From CAZXCQ01 sp964639275 (GTDB taxonomy: Bacteria > Desulfobacterota > DSM-4660 > Desulfatiglandales > Desulfatiglandaceae), in NCBI GenBank assembly GCA_964639275.1, contig CAZXCQ010000201.1:1-11562 (forward strand): a stretch of DNA of 11,562 nucleotides, written 5' to 3'. Under the pieces are notes generated by a model that saw nothing but the letters and a program-made list of their open reading frames with translations, made no database searches and was not told the DNA's origin. Positions 1 to 7,172 of this stretch are shown piece after piece (within the stretch, counting starts at the first letter, position 1; the number at the start of each line of letters is the position of its first letter). Made by a program: the position numbers and the translations under genes.

Positions 1-96
1 TATTAGAGGCATGTGGAAGAAAAAAAGACCCCCATGCCACACCTTTCCCCCTGTTGTTTGAGATGTTACAAAATTGCGCAAAAAGGAGAACAAAGA

Positions 97-780
97 ATGA
101 AGATACTGTTTTTTGGCCCAAATGGCAGCGGCAAGGGTACCCAGGGTAAGATCGTAAAGGAAAAATTTGGCATCCCCCATATCGAGACAGGGGTTATCTT
201 CAGGGACAACATCTCACGGGGAACAGACCTGGGCAAGGAGGCCAAGGGGTATATCGACCGCGGCGACCTGGTCCCTGACAGCATCACGATTCCCATGATA
301 CTTGATCGTCTGAAGGAAGATGATTGCAGGGAGGGTTGGCTCCTTGATGGCTTCCCTCGCAACCTCACCCAGGCCCAGGAGCTGGACAAGGCCCTTGATC
401 AGGAAGGTATTCGCCTGGATATTGTCATCGAGATGGTCCTCGATAGGCAAATTGCCAAAAATCGCATTATGGGCCGCAGGCTGTGTGTCAATGACAACAA
501 CCATCCCAACAATATCTATATCGATGCCATCAAGCCCCATGATGACAGGTGCAGGGTGTGTGGCGGTGAACTAAAGACACGCACAGATGACCAGGATGAG
601 GAGGCCATCGATCAACGCCACAACATCTATTACGACACCAGGACAGGGACCATGGCAGGGGTCAATTATTACAAAGACCTCTCGGCCGGAAACAACGGTA
701 CTCCCAGGATCATCGAACTGGACGGCCGTCCCGGGGTAAAAGCGGTCACAGAAGAGCTTCTGGCCAAGCTCGGTCAATAG
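97..780 (+). CDS. adk: Adenylate kinase with metal-binding LID (227 aa)
   Basis: Cytosolic nucleotide kinase catalysing ATP + AMP = 2 ADP. The P-loop GPNGSGKGTQ is at residues 7-16, the AMP-binding and hinge segment DGFPRNLTQAQELD at 84-97, and the LID-flanking arginines in MGRR at 125-128. The LID holds C130-X5-H136-X15-C152-X2-C155. This spacing matches, from memory, the Zn/Co/Fe site described for Desulfovibrio gigas adenylate kinase, rather than the common four-Cys LID of Gram-positive enzymes. I chose the ATG at 97 because AAGGAG lies at 83-88 and the family N-terminus begins at MKILFFGPNG. An in-frame GTG at 13 would add 28 unrelated residues. The gene is monocistronic as far as can be seen and ends at a strong terminator. 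The function is secure; the metal site is inferred from the residue spacing. Confidence 0.96.
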   Translation: MKILFFGPNGSGKGTQGKIVKEKFGIPHIETGVIFRDNISRGTDLGKEAKGYIDRGDLVPDSITIPMILDRLKEDDCREGWLLDGFPRNLTQAQELDKALDQEGIRLDIVIEMVLDRQIAKNRIMGRRLCVNDNNHPNNIYIDAIKPHDDRCRVCGGELKTRTDDQDEEAIDQRHNIYYDTRTGTMAGVNYYKDLSAGNNGTPRIIELDGRPGVKAVTEELLAKLGQ

Positions 781-807
781 AGCTTTGTCTTTTCATTTGT
801 TATCCAG

Positions 808-840
808 GGTCTGCCGCACTCTGTGCGGCAGACCTTTTTT
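808..840 (+). terminator. Intrinsic terminator of adk
   Basis: A perfect 12-bp stem (808-819 paired with 823-834) has a 3-nt TCT loop and is followed by six T (835-840). It begins 28 bases after the adk stop. On the minus strand, where ackA ends at 846, the hairpin lacks a following T-run, so it should act mainly on adk. It may still block read-through between the two convergent units. Confidence 0.93.
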
Positions 841-845
841 GTGGG

Positions 846-2057
846 CTATCTATCTTCAATCACCCTTTTTGTCTCCCGGGCGATCTTTAATTCCTCGTCG
901 GTTGGGATCACCAGGACCTTGACTTTGCTCGCCGGAGAACTGATCTCCCTGATTCCGTTTCCGGGAAGGGAGTTTCTTTCCCTATCAATCTCAATACCCA
1001 GCCCCTTCAGGCCCCGGCAAGACCGCTCGCGGACATAGGGTGCGTTTTCTCCAATGCCCGCCGTAAAAACCACGCCATCAAGCTCCTCTAAGACAGCGCC
1101 ATATGCGCCGATATATTTTTTTATCCGGTAGGTATAGACCTCCAGCGCGATCCTTGCGCGGTCGTCTCCAGCCTCCTTTTTTCTAAGGACTTCCCGCATA
1201 TCATTTGTCCCGCAGATCCCCTTTAGCCCGCTATCCTTATTCAAAAGATGATCAATATCACTGAGAGACATCCCCAGGTGGTCGGCCATAAAAAAGAGAA
1301 TCGCAGGGTCCACATCCCCTGAACGGGTTCCCATCACCAATCCGGCCAGGGGGGTCATGCCCATGGTTGTATCCACGCACTTTCCCCCTTTTATGGCAGC
1401 CATGCTGGCCCCGTTTCCCAGATGGATCGTTATCAAATTCAGCTCGGCCAGCGATTGACCCATGTACTCCGCCGCTTTCTCGGCAACATAGGCGTGCGAG
1501 GTCCCGTGAAAGCCATACCGACGGATCCTGTACTCTCTGTACATCTCAAAGGGAATGGCATAAAGAAATGCCCTCATGGGAATGGTCTGGTGAAAGGCGG
1601 TGTCAAATACGGCCACCTGTGGTGCATCCGGAAAGACCGATCTGGCCACCTCGATCCCCATCAGATTGGAAGGATTGTGCAAAGGGGCCAGGGGGATGTT
1701 TTCCCTGATGGCTGCAATCACCTGTTGATCAATAATGGCCGTGGAGTGGAAGGTCTCTCCACCATGGACGACACGGTGGCCGACAGCTGAGATTTCGCTC
1801 TTGTCTTTAATTGCCCCGTGTTGTGGGTCAACCAGTTGATCCACGATACGCTCCATCCCCGCATGATGGTCAGCGATCACAGCCTCTTCCCTCTTTTCGA
1901 CAGATTCACCGCCGGGCAGGATCCTTTTGTGGGTAAAAAGGCTCATATCTTCGCCGATCTTTTCGGCCATGCCTGAAGCCACTGCGCGATGGTTATCCAT
2001 ATCAAAGAGTTCATACTTGATCGATGAACTCCCTGTGTTGATAACGAGTATCTTCAC
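846..2057 (-). CDS. ackA: Acetate kinase (403 aa)
   Basis: Cytosolic enzyme interconverting acetyl phosphate + ADP and acetate + ATP, the substrate-level phosphorylation step of the Pta-AckA route. Residues equivalent to the Methanosarcina thermophila active site are all present with a constant +4 offset: N7 (MKILVINTGSSS, before the offset begins), R95 (GHRVVHGG), D152 (VFDTAFHQT), H184 (YGFHGTSH), R245 (GTRSGDVDP) and E388 (TDEEL). The nucleotide-binding GIGENAPYVR is at 334-343. The start is a GTG at 2057-2055 that overlaps the pta stop in GTGA, with a purine-rich GGGAAAGGG just upstream. This indicates translational coupling to pta. The length is normal for the family (about 400 aa), and I see nothing missing. 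Confidence 0.97.
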   Translation of the reverse strand: MKILVINTGSSSIKYELFDMDNHRAVASGMAEKIGEDMSLFTHKRILPGGESVEKREEAVIADHHAGMERIVDQLVDPQHGAIKDKSEISAVGHRVVHGGETFHSTAIIDQQVIAAIRENIPLAPLHNPSNLMGIEVARSVFPDAPQVAVFDTAFHQTIPMRAFLYAIPFEMYREYRIRRYGFHGTSHAYVAEKAAEYMGQSLAELNLITIHLGNGASMAAIKGGKCVDTTMGMTPLAGLVMGTRSGDVDPAILFFMADHLGMSLSDIDHLLNKDSGLKGICGTNDMREVLRKKEAGDDRARIALEVYTYRIKKYIGAYGAVLEELDGVVFTAGIGENAPYVRERSCRGLKGLGIEIDRERNSLPGNGIREISSPASKVKVLVIPTDEELKIARETKRVIEDR

Positions 2058-4162
2058 GACAACCCTTTCCCTGATTGTGCCTGAATGGCGGTAATTGCCA
2101 CGGTGTTAACAATGTCCGTGACCGTGCATCCCCGGCTCAGGTCATTTACAGGATGTTTGAGCCCCTGGAGCACGGGACCGATGGCCACTGCCCCGGCAGA
2201 CCTCTGGACCGCCTTGTAGGTGTTATTCCCGGTGTTCAGATCAGGAAAGATAAATGTGGTGGCCCTTCCCGCAACGTCGCTCTCGGGCATCTTGGTCTTG
2301 GCAACCAAGGGATCAATGGCTGCATCGTACTGGATCGGCCCTTCTATCTTCAGGCCGGGAAAGCAATCCCGTGCCTTCTCTTTGGCAATCCGGGTTGCCT
2401 CACGGACCTTGTCCACGTCCGCCCCCTTCCCCGACTCCCCTGTTGAATAAGACAGCATGGCCACAATCGGATCAATACCAAAGGTTTTTGCCGTCTGCAC
2501 CGAGCTGAGGGCGATCTCGGCCAGTTGATTCGCATCCGGATCGGGATTCACCGCACAGTCTCCGTAAACCAGTACCCTGTCCGCCAGACACATCAGGAAT
2601 ACGCTCGAGACAATAGAAAAACCCGGTCTTGTCTTTATGATCTCAAGGGCCGGGCGGATCGTCGAAGCCGTGCTGTGGACCGATCCGGATACCACGCCAT
2701 CGGCATGCCCCTTATAGACCATCATGGTGGCAAAATAGGTCGGGTCGGTCATGATGTCACGTGCGTATTCCGCTGTGATCCCCTTATGTTTTCTTAAGTC
2801 ATAATAGGTCTCCACATACTCGTCAAAAAATCCGGATTTCATAGGGTCGATGATATTTATCGCCATTATCCGCAGTCCCAATTGCGCGATCTTGCCATGA
2901 ATCGTCTCCTCCTTGCCAAGCAGGGTAATGTCAACCGCCTCCCGACGGAGCAGCGTTTCTGCAGCCCTCAAGATCCTCTCCTCCTCGCCTTCGGGTAACA
3001 CGATATGTTGCCGGTTTGCGCGAGCCTTCTGTATCAACTCATATTCGAACATCTTTGGTGTGACAGTCGCCGTCCGCGTTCTAATGAGCTTTTCCCTCAA
3101 TTGCACCATATCAACATTTTTTTCCACAACAGCAAGGGCCTGGTTTATCTTCCGCTTATCCTCAGGAGAGGTCCTGGCGTATATCTTATTGACATTTGTC
3201 GCCGTTGGAAAGGTGTTTTCAGCGACACTCAGAATAGGCACCATACGGGGGAAACCTTTGATCAATTCCCAGACGGGTTTTTCCGGTCTGAGCCCCCCTG
3301 TCAGCACGATCCCGGAGATATTCTCCATGGAGGTGGAAGAGACGGCAGCCAGGCATGCGACGATCACATCCGCCCTGTCACCGGGGACGATAATCAATGA
3401 GCCATATTCTATCCTTGCCAGAAAATTATGCAGTTGCATCGCAGCAACCGTAAAGTTGTATACGTGCCGGTCCAGCTGTTCTTCACCATATAGGACCTCT
3501 GCACCCAAGACCTTCGCGATTTCACCCACTGTCGGTTTCTCGAGGGATTCTTCATCCGGTATGGTGTAAACCAACTGTTTTTTGCCAAGCCCCCTCTCTT
3601 CCAGTGACTCGACAATGGCCCGTTGATCCTTTCTCTCTGTCCGATTGATAATGGTGGCAATGCTCTGACATCCTTTGTCGGTCAAAGATTCAAAGGCAAC
3701 TTCAATAGATCTCACCAGGTCATCCGTTGCCCTTTTATGCGCATTGACCACCAGCAGGACCGGGCATGAGAGGTTCTTGCTGATCTTTGCGTTCATATCG
3801 AATTCAAAGGTTGCCGTAAAGCTCGTAAAGTCTGTTCCTTCACACAGGACAAAATCACAGACTCTCCTTAGCTGCTCGGACTTTGTTATGATCCCTTCAA
3901 GGAACTCTGCCTCATTATCGAGTGAAAGCAGGTTAATCGCCTCTGTTTGTCTAAAGCCATACATCTGTTCGTATGGGATTTTGAGATTGAAGTAGGAGGA
4001 AATGAGCCTGATATCGTCTCCCGCACCATTGGAATCCGGAATGATCGGACGAAAAAAGCCAACCCGATCTATCTTCGTCATCAGGATCTCCATTATCCCC
4101 AGGGCAATGGTTGTCTTTCCGCTCCTTGCTTCAGTTGAGGTGATATAGAGATTGTTGGACAT
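2054..4162 (-). CDS. pta: Phosphate acetyltransferase, three-domain form (702 aa)
   Basis: Converts acetyl-CoA + phosphate to acetyl phosphate + CoA (or the reverse when acetate is activated). It is the long form: an N-terminal BioD/CobQ-like P-loop domain (TEARSGKTT at residues 10-18), a central DRTGG-type domain around 215-325 (VPGDRADVI near 259-267), and the catalytic PTA_PTB domain from about 370 to 695. The catalytic domain starts near IVLPEGEEERILRA and ends with the family signature GPVLQGLKHPVNDLSRG (662-678). The N-terminal domains are usually taken as regulatory. The ATG at 4162-4160 is preceded by a strong AGGAGGG (4167-4173). The gene lies directly upstream of ackA and overlaps it by 4 bases, so they form one operon. 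Confidence 0.96.
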   Translation of the reverse strand: MSNNLYITSTEARSGKTTIALGIMEILMTKIDRVGFFRPIIPDSNGAGDDIRLISSYFNLKIPYEQMYGFRQTEAINLLSLDNEAEFLEGIITKSEQLRRVCDFVLCEGTDFTSFTATFEFDMNAKISKNLSCPVLLVVNAHKRATDDLVRSIEVAFESLTDKGCQSIATIINRTERKDQRAIVESLEERGLGKKQLVYTIPDEESLEKPTVGEIAKVLGAEVLYGEEQLDRHVYNFTVAAMQLHNFLARIEYGSLIIVPGDRADVIVACLAAVSSTSMENISGIVLTGGLRPEKPVWELIKGFPRMVPILSVAENTFPTATNVNKIYARTSPEDKRKINQALAVVEKNVDMVQLREKLIRTRTATVTPKMFEYELIQKARANRQHIVLPEGEEERILRAAETLLRREAVDITLLGKEETIHGKIAQLGLRIMAINIIDPMKSGFFDEYVETYYDLRKHKGITAEYARDIMTDPTYFATMMVYKGHADGVVSGSVHSTASTIRPALEIIKTRPGFSIVSSVFLMCLADRVLVYGDCAVNPDPDANQLAEIALSSVQTAKTFGIDPIVAMLSYSTGESGKGADVDKVREATRIAKEKARDCFPGLKIEGPIQYDAAIDPLVAKTKMPESDVAGRATTFIFPDLNTGNNTYKAVQRSAGAVAIGPVLQGLKHPVNDLSRGCTVTDIVNTVAITAIQAQSGKGLS

Positions 4163-4371
4163 GGTACCCTCCTGGTGGGATCGGGTCTCCCATAGTTCTT
4201 TGGCAGGCCTTCAGAGGTTCAAGGGTTCAAATTTCTTGAGAATATGCCACTTTTCGGAGAGCGATTTCAATATCTTTTTCTTGAAATCTGGAGTTGGGCA
4301 TCACCAGCCGGACCGATTTTGCTTGGAGGCACTACAATGGGTACCGACTTGTATTCCTCCCTTGAAGAAGG
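4163..4371 (-). other. Long untranslated leader of pta
   Basis: About 200 bases separate the predicted start point from the pta ATG. I see no convincing small gene and no riboswitch I recognise. The only clear element is the pta ribosome-binding site AGGAGGG at 4167-4173. Short, weak self-complementary pieces occur (for example TCAAG and CTTGA around 4217-4239), but nothing resembling a complete attenuator with a T-run. Confidence 0.35.
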
Positions 4372-4400
4372 ATTATACAATTTTGTATTTTATCTGGAAA
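4372..4400 (-). promoter_or_regulatory. Sigma70-like promoter for pta-ackA
   Basis: Read on the minus strand there is TTTCCA (4400-4395, four of six matches to TTGACA), a 17-base spacer, and a perfect TATAAT (4377-4372). The DNA just upstream (4401-4440) is very AT-rich and could act as an UP element. It also holds an imperfect palindrome with AAGAT at 4405-4409 and ATCTT at 4430-4434. Transcription would start near 4365, giving a leader of about 200 bases before the pta ATG. This is a consensus match only; no transcript data are available. Confidence 0.6.
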
Positions 4401-4435
4401 GGCAAAGATAAATTATTTATATTATGTTAATCTTG

Positions 4436-5317
4436 TCAAATATGGGTATGCTCAAAGAGCTCACAGTTCTGCCTGATCTCGTCTTTGCTCAACATGCCGA
4501 TCACGCAAGAATCCACAAAAGGCAGGTCTCTTGCATACTCGACCGCCTTCCTGGCATCGTTTTGCAGTTGCCCTTCGGCCAACACCTTCATCCCGACGAT
4601 TCCCTTTGATTGCGCATGGATTAGCCCGAGTGTCTCCTCAATCGCCTTGCGGTTTCCATCGGATAAAGGGGCCGATTCCGCCTCAGGACGTACCAGTGCC
4701 AACAGCGGCTTTGGAACAAAGGCAACGGCCCTCTTTATCCAAAGGATGGATGCGAGTTTGTTATAAAGCCCAAGGGCGTGCTGATCCATATTGATCCCGG
4801 CGAGATTTATCCTCGCCCACACAACATCAATCTCCGGTATGTCCAGGACTGACCTGAGCACACCCAGTCCGTGGGAGGATAGCCCCACCGCACGCACCTT
4901 TCCCTCTTCCTTGAGCCGGAGCAAGGCATCAAAGGCACCCGAGCTCTGCCCAAGTTGAGCCACGGTCCTTACCCCATGGAGGAGGCAGATATCAAAATAG
5001 TCGGTCCCCACCGCTCTGAGGGAATGGTCAAAATCTCTGAGGGCCTCCTTTTCCCTGGAGACTGTCAATTTTGTTGATAAGACGACCTCGGATCGCTTGA
5101 CACCCTTTAACGCCTCCCTGATATGAGGATAGGTCCTGTACTGAAAGGCAGTGTCCCAGAAGTTTACGCCCCGCTCCAGTGCGAAAAGGAGGAGTTTGGC
5201 CAGTTCCTTTTCCGCCATCAGGGCCTGGGAGCAATGCCCCGAGGGGTGGGCAGTGCCCGTCCCGATCCCAAGCCTCGAGACCCTGATCCCGGTTCTGCCG
5301 AGCTCGACTCTTTTCAT
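4436..5317 (-). CDS. Aldo/keto reductase family oxidoreductase (293 aa)
   Basis: NAD(P)H-dependent reductase of carbonyl compounds with a TIM-barrel fold. The family N-terminus LGRTGIRVSRLGIGTG is followed by the catalytic tetrad D55 and Y60 (FWDTAFQY), K83 (STKLTVS) and H114 (LLHGV). The cofactor end of the barrel shows GMKVLAEGQLQ and, near the C-terminus, the VIGMLSKDE stretch typical of the superfamily. There is no signal peptide and no C-terminal ferredoxin-like extension, so it belongs to the short form. The ATG at 5317 fits the family N-terminus, but its ribosome-binding site is weak (CGAGA at 5326-5330). It appears monocistronic: a 273-base gap follows before pta and a 224-base gap precedes it. 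The substrate cannot be read from the sequence. Confidence 0.9.
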   Translation of the reverse strand: MKRVELGRTGIRVSRLGIGTGTAHPSGHCSQALMAEKELAKLLLFALERGVNFWDTAFQYRTYPHIREALKGVKRSEVVLSTKLTVSREKEALRDFDHSLRAVGTDYFDICLLHGVRTVAQLGQSSGAFDALLRLKEEGKVRAVGLSSHGLGVLRSVLDIPEIDVVWARINLAGINMDQHALGLYNKLASILWIKRAVAFVPKPLLALVRPEAESAPLSDGNRKAIEETLGLIHAQSKGIVGMKVLAEGQLQNDARKAVEYARDLPFVDSCVIGMLSKDEIRQNCELFEHTHI

Positions 5318-5541
5318 AAATGATGTCTCGATGGTTGCAAGTTTTGTCCAGATACCGTTTCATAATTAGGGCAAGAAAGTCAATTGCCAAAACAGAGGAT
5401 CGGATGACTGTTGGCGAACCGTGATGCACACGCTTTCGAGAGTTCCATAAACAAGAAAAGTATCAATTCAGCCTTTTTCAAAATGGGCACCCGGACATGG
5501 GAATGGGGCTTCGGAATCCCCATTGCCCTGTTTTCAAAAGG
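5318..5541. other. Intergenic region between asnB and the aldo/keto reductase
   Basis: This is a 224-base non-coding gap on the side of the asnB stop. The half near asnB is occupied by the 72-base palindromic element described separately. The half near the reductase should carry its promoter. A TTGACT occurs on the minus strand (around 5380-5385) with TATGAA downstream, but the spacing is only 13 bases, so I do not call a promoter. No gene is seen here on either strand. Confidence 0.5.
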
Positions 5542-5542
5542 C
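5471..5542 (-). repeat. 72-base imperfect palindrome at the 3' end of asnB, possible terminator
   Basis: Arms of 18 bases at 5471-5488 (GCCTTTTTCAAAATGGGC) and 5525-5542 (GCCCTGTTTTCAAAAGGC) are inverted copies matching at 14 of 18 positions. Inside them AATGGGG (5502-5508) pairs perfectly with CCCCATT (5518-5524) around a 9-base loop. On the minus strand this would form a large branched or nested hairpin directly at the asnB stop codon (5544-5542). The T-rich stretch lies within the outer arm rather than after the stem, so it is an atypical terminator. It could instead be a dispersed palindromic repeat. Confidence 0.5.
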
Positions 5543-7149
5543 TAAAGGTTACCCTTTGAAAGGCCCTTAAAAGACCTTGCTCGCTGGAAGGCAATCGTAC
5601 CCGATGCCTTTTCCCGCTCTTCGGCAAAATCAAAGCCTGTCCAGATGCCTATAGAATTCAACAGCGAATCCTGCGGGTGGTGCTTTCTGAAGATTTGATA
5701 GTAATAGGCGGCCTCCTTGCTGTTTATAACGGCATTCGGGTTTTGGGCTTTGATGCGCTCAAAATCGTCGTCTGAGATTTCGCTTTCGGCCAGGCGTTCT
5801 CCCAACTCTTCACATCCGGCTCCCTGGGTATACTGAAGCTTGTACCGCCACAAAATGTCATCGGGCAGGTACCCTGTGCCCGCGAACGCCTTTCGCAGAA
5901 TCCATTTCTCTGTTTTCCGACCGTTTTCTTCCCTGATTTTCAGGGACGGTGAGATTTTCATGCCCAGATCGATCAGGTCCATATCAAAAAAGGGAACCCG
6001 TAGCTCCAGGCTAAACAGCATTCCCATGCGGTCGGCACGCTGCAGATTGATATTGTGCACACCGGCGATCAAGCGTCTAGCTTCGGTATTGATCTTATCC
6101 CAGGCAAACCGCTTCATATAGTGATACCCGGCAAAGACTTCATCAGCACCTTCACCTGTAAGCACGACAGTGACATAATCGGTTGCCAGTTTACATGTGA
6201 AATAGCAAGGCACGGCGCAGCGCACAAGGGACGGATCATAGGTCTCCAGCTTTTGAATGACACGAGGCAAGGCGTCATAGTAATCCCCTTCGGTGATCAG
6301 ATATTCATGGTGGTTTGAGCCGATATGTTTTGCCACCATGCGGCCAGCGATCAGATCGTCGCTATCTTTGCCGGACGCATCGCGCATGCCTACGGCAAAG
6401 GTGTGCAGATGCGGTATCTCGCGTGCCGCAATGGTGGCAATCAAGCTGCTGTCCAGGCCACCGCTGCAAAACGCCCCCACTTGGATCTGTTTGTCCGCCA
6501 GCAACCGTTTTTTGATAGCATGTTTCAGTGTGGCGCGTATCAAGCTGGCAGTATAGTCGATGTCGGTCAGGTGGTAGTCTTTTGGCTGCGGCACTTCATA
6601 GTAGCACACGAACCCGCTTTCAGGGGTGTAGTAGTGCCCGCAGGGGAACTCATGAACCTCAAGCACGCCCGAAAGGCTCATGGCCCCCAGTTCCGAACTG
6701 AAATAGAAATGACCATCTTTGTAACCGTAATAAAGCGGTTTGATACCGAGGGGATCGCGTGCCAGCATCAAGGTGTCTTCATGATAGAGGGCGAAGGCGA
6801 ACATGCCGTCCAGATTGCGGACACAATCCGGCCCCTTTTCCTGGTACAGGTGCAGGATCACTTCTGAGTCCGAATGCGTTGTAAAAGGGTATTTTGAGGC
6901 GAGCTGTTGTCTTATGGCCTGGTGGTTGTAAATCTCGCCATTGCAAATGATGCCGCTTTTCCCGCTGTTGGCTAGGATCGGCTGGTGCCCTTTGGCGACA
7001 TCGACGATCGATAACCGGGTATGACCGAAGACCAATTTCCCGTAGGCGTGGATCCCCCGATCATCGGGTCCCCGATGGGGCAAGGCATCCAGCATGAGAT
7101 TGACCGTCGTTGTGTCATCGATGCCAATGCATCCGGCAATCCCGCACAT
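5542..7149 (-). CDS. asnB: Glutamine-hydrolysing asparagine synthetase (535 aa)
   Basis: Transfers ammonia from glutamine to an acyl-adenylate, normally of aspartate, giving asparagine. The class II glutaminase domain has the catalytic C2 (MCGIAG, once Met is removed), R45 (GHTRLSI), N70-G71-E72 (NGEIYNH) and D94 (HSDSE). The synthetase domain has the pyrophosphate loop SGGLDSS (229-235), LETYD at 301-305 and GEGADEVFAGY (332-342). It is slightly shorter than E. coli AsnB (554 aa) and all key motifs are intact. The ATG at 7149 has AGGAG at 7156-7160. It sits 23 bases after the SAM methyltransferase gene and is the last gene of the corrinoid operon. That is an unusual place for a housekeeping asparagine synthetase, so an amidotransferase role on another carboxylate is possible. 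The family is secure; the physiological substrate is not. Confidence 0.92.
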   Translation of the reverse strand: MCGIAGCIGIDDTTTVNLMLDALPHRGPDDRGIHAYGKLVFGHTRLSIVDVAKGHQPILANSGKSGIICNGEIYNHQAIRQQLASKYPFTTHSDSEVILHLYQEKGPDCVRNLDGMFAFALYHEDTLMLARDPLGIKPLYYGYKDGHFYFSSELGAMSLSGVLEVHEFPCGHYYTPESGFVCYYEVPQPKDYHLTDIDYTASLIRATLKHAIKKRLLADKQIQVGAFCSGGLDSSLIATIAAREIPHLHTFAVGMRDASGKDSDDLIAGRMVAKHIGSNHHEYLITEGDYYDALPRVIQKLETYDPSLVRCAVPCYFTCKLATDYVTVVLTGEGADEVFAGYHYMKRFAWDKINTEARRLIAGVHNINLQRADRMGMLFSLELRVPFFDMDLIDLGMKISPSLKIREENGRKTEKWILRKAFAGTGYLPDDILWRYKLQYTQGAGCEELGERLAESEISDDDFERIKAQNPNAVINSKEAAYYYQIFRKHHPQDSLLNSIGIWTGFDFAEEREKASGTIAFQRARSFKGLSKGNL

Positions 7150-7172
7150 TTTTTACTCCTGTTTCTTAATGA

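Noticed and set aside
8..38. Possible hairpin GGCATG...CATGCC upstream of adk
   Set aside because: It has only six paired bases, a long A-rich loop and no T-run; too weak to call a terminator or operator.
13..96. N-terminal extension of adk from a GTG at 13
   Set aside because: The 28 extra residues have no family counterpart, and a good ribosome-binding site stands directly before the ATG at 97.
2913..3569. Long plus-strand open frame of 218 codons opposite pta
   Set aside because: It is fully antisense to a confidently identified gene; its composition is what the complement of pta would give, and it has no domain.
5359..5385. TTGACT and TATGAA on the minus strand as a promoter for the aldo/keto reductase
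   Set aside because: The spacer is only 13 bases instead of 16-18; a sigma54 reading of the nearby TTGGCA also fails on spacing.
5028..5429. Open frame of 133 codons on the minus strand overlapping the start of the aldo/keto reductase
   Set aside because: It lies mostly inside the reductase gene in another frame, has no recognisable motif, and the reductase frame is clearly the coding one.
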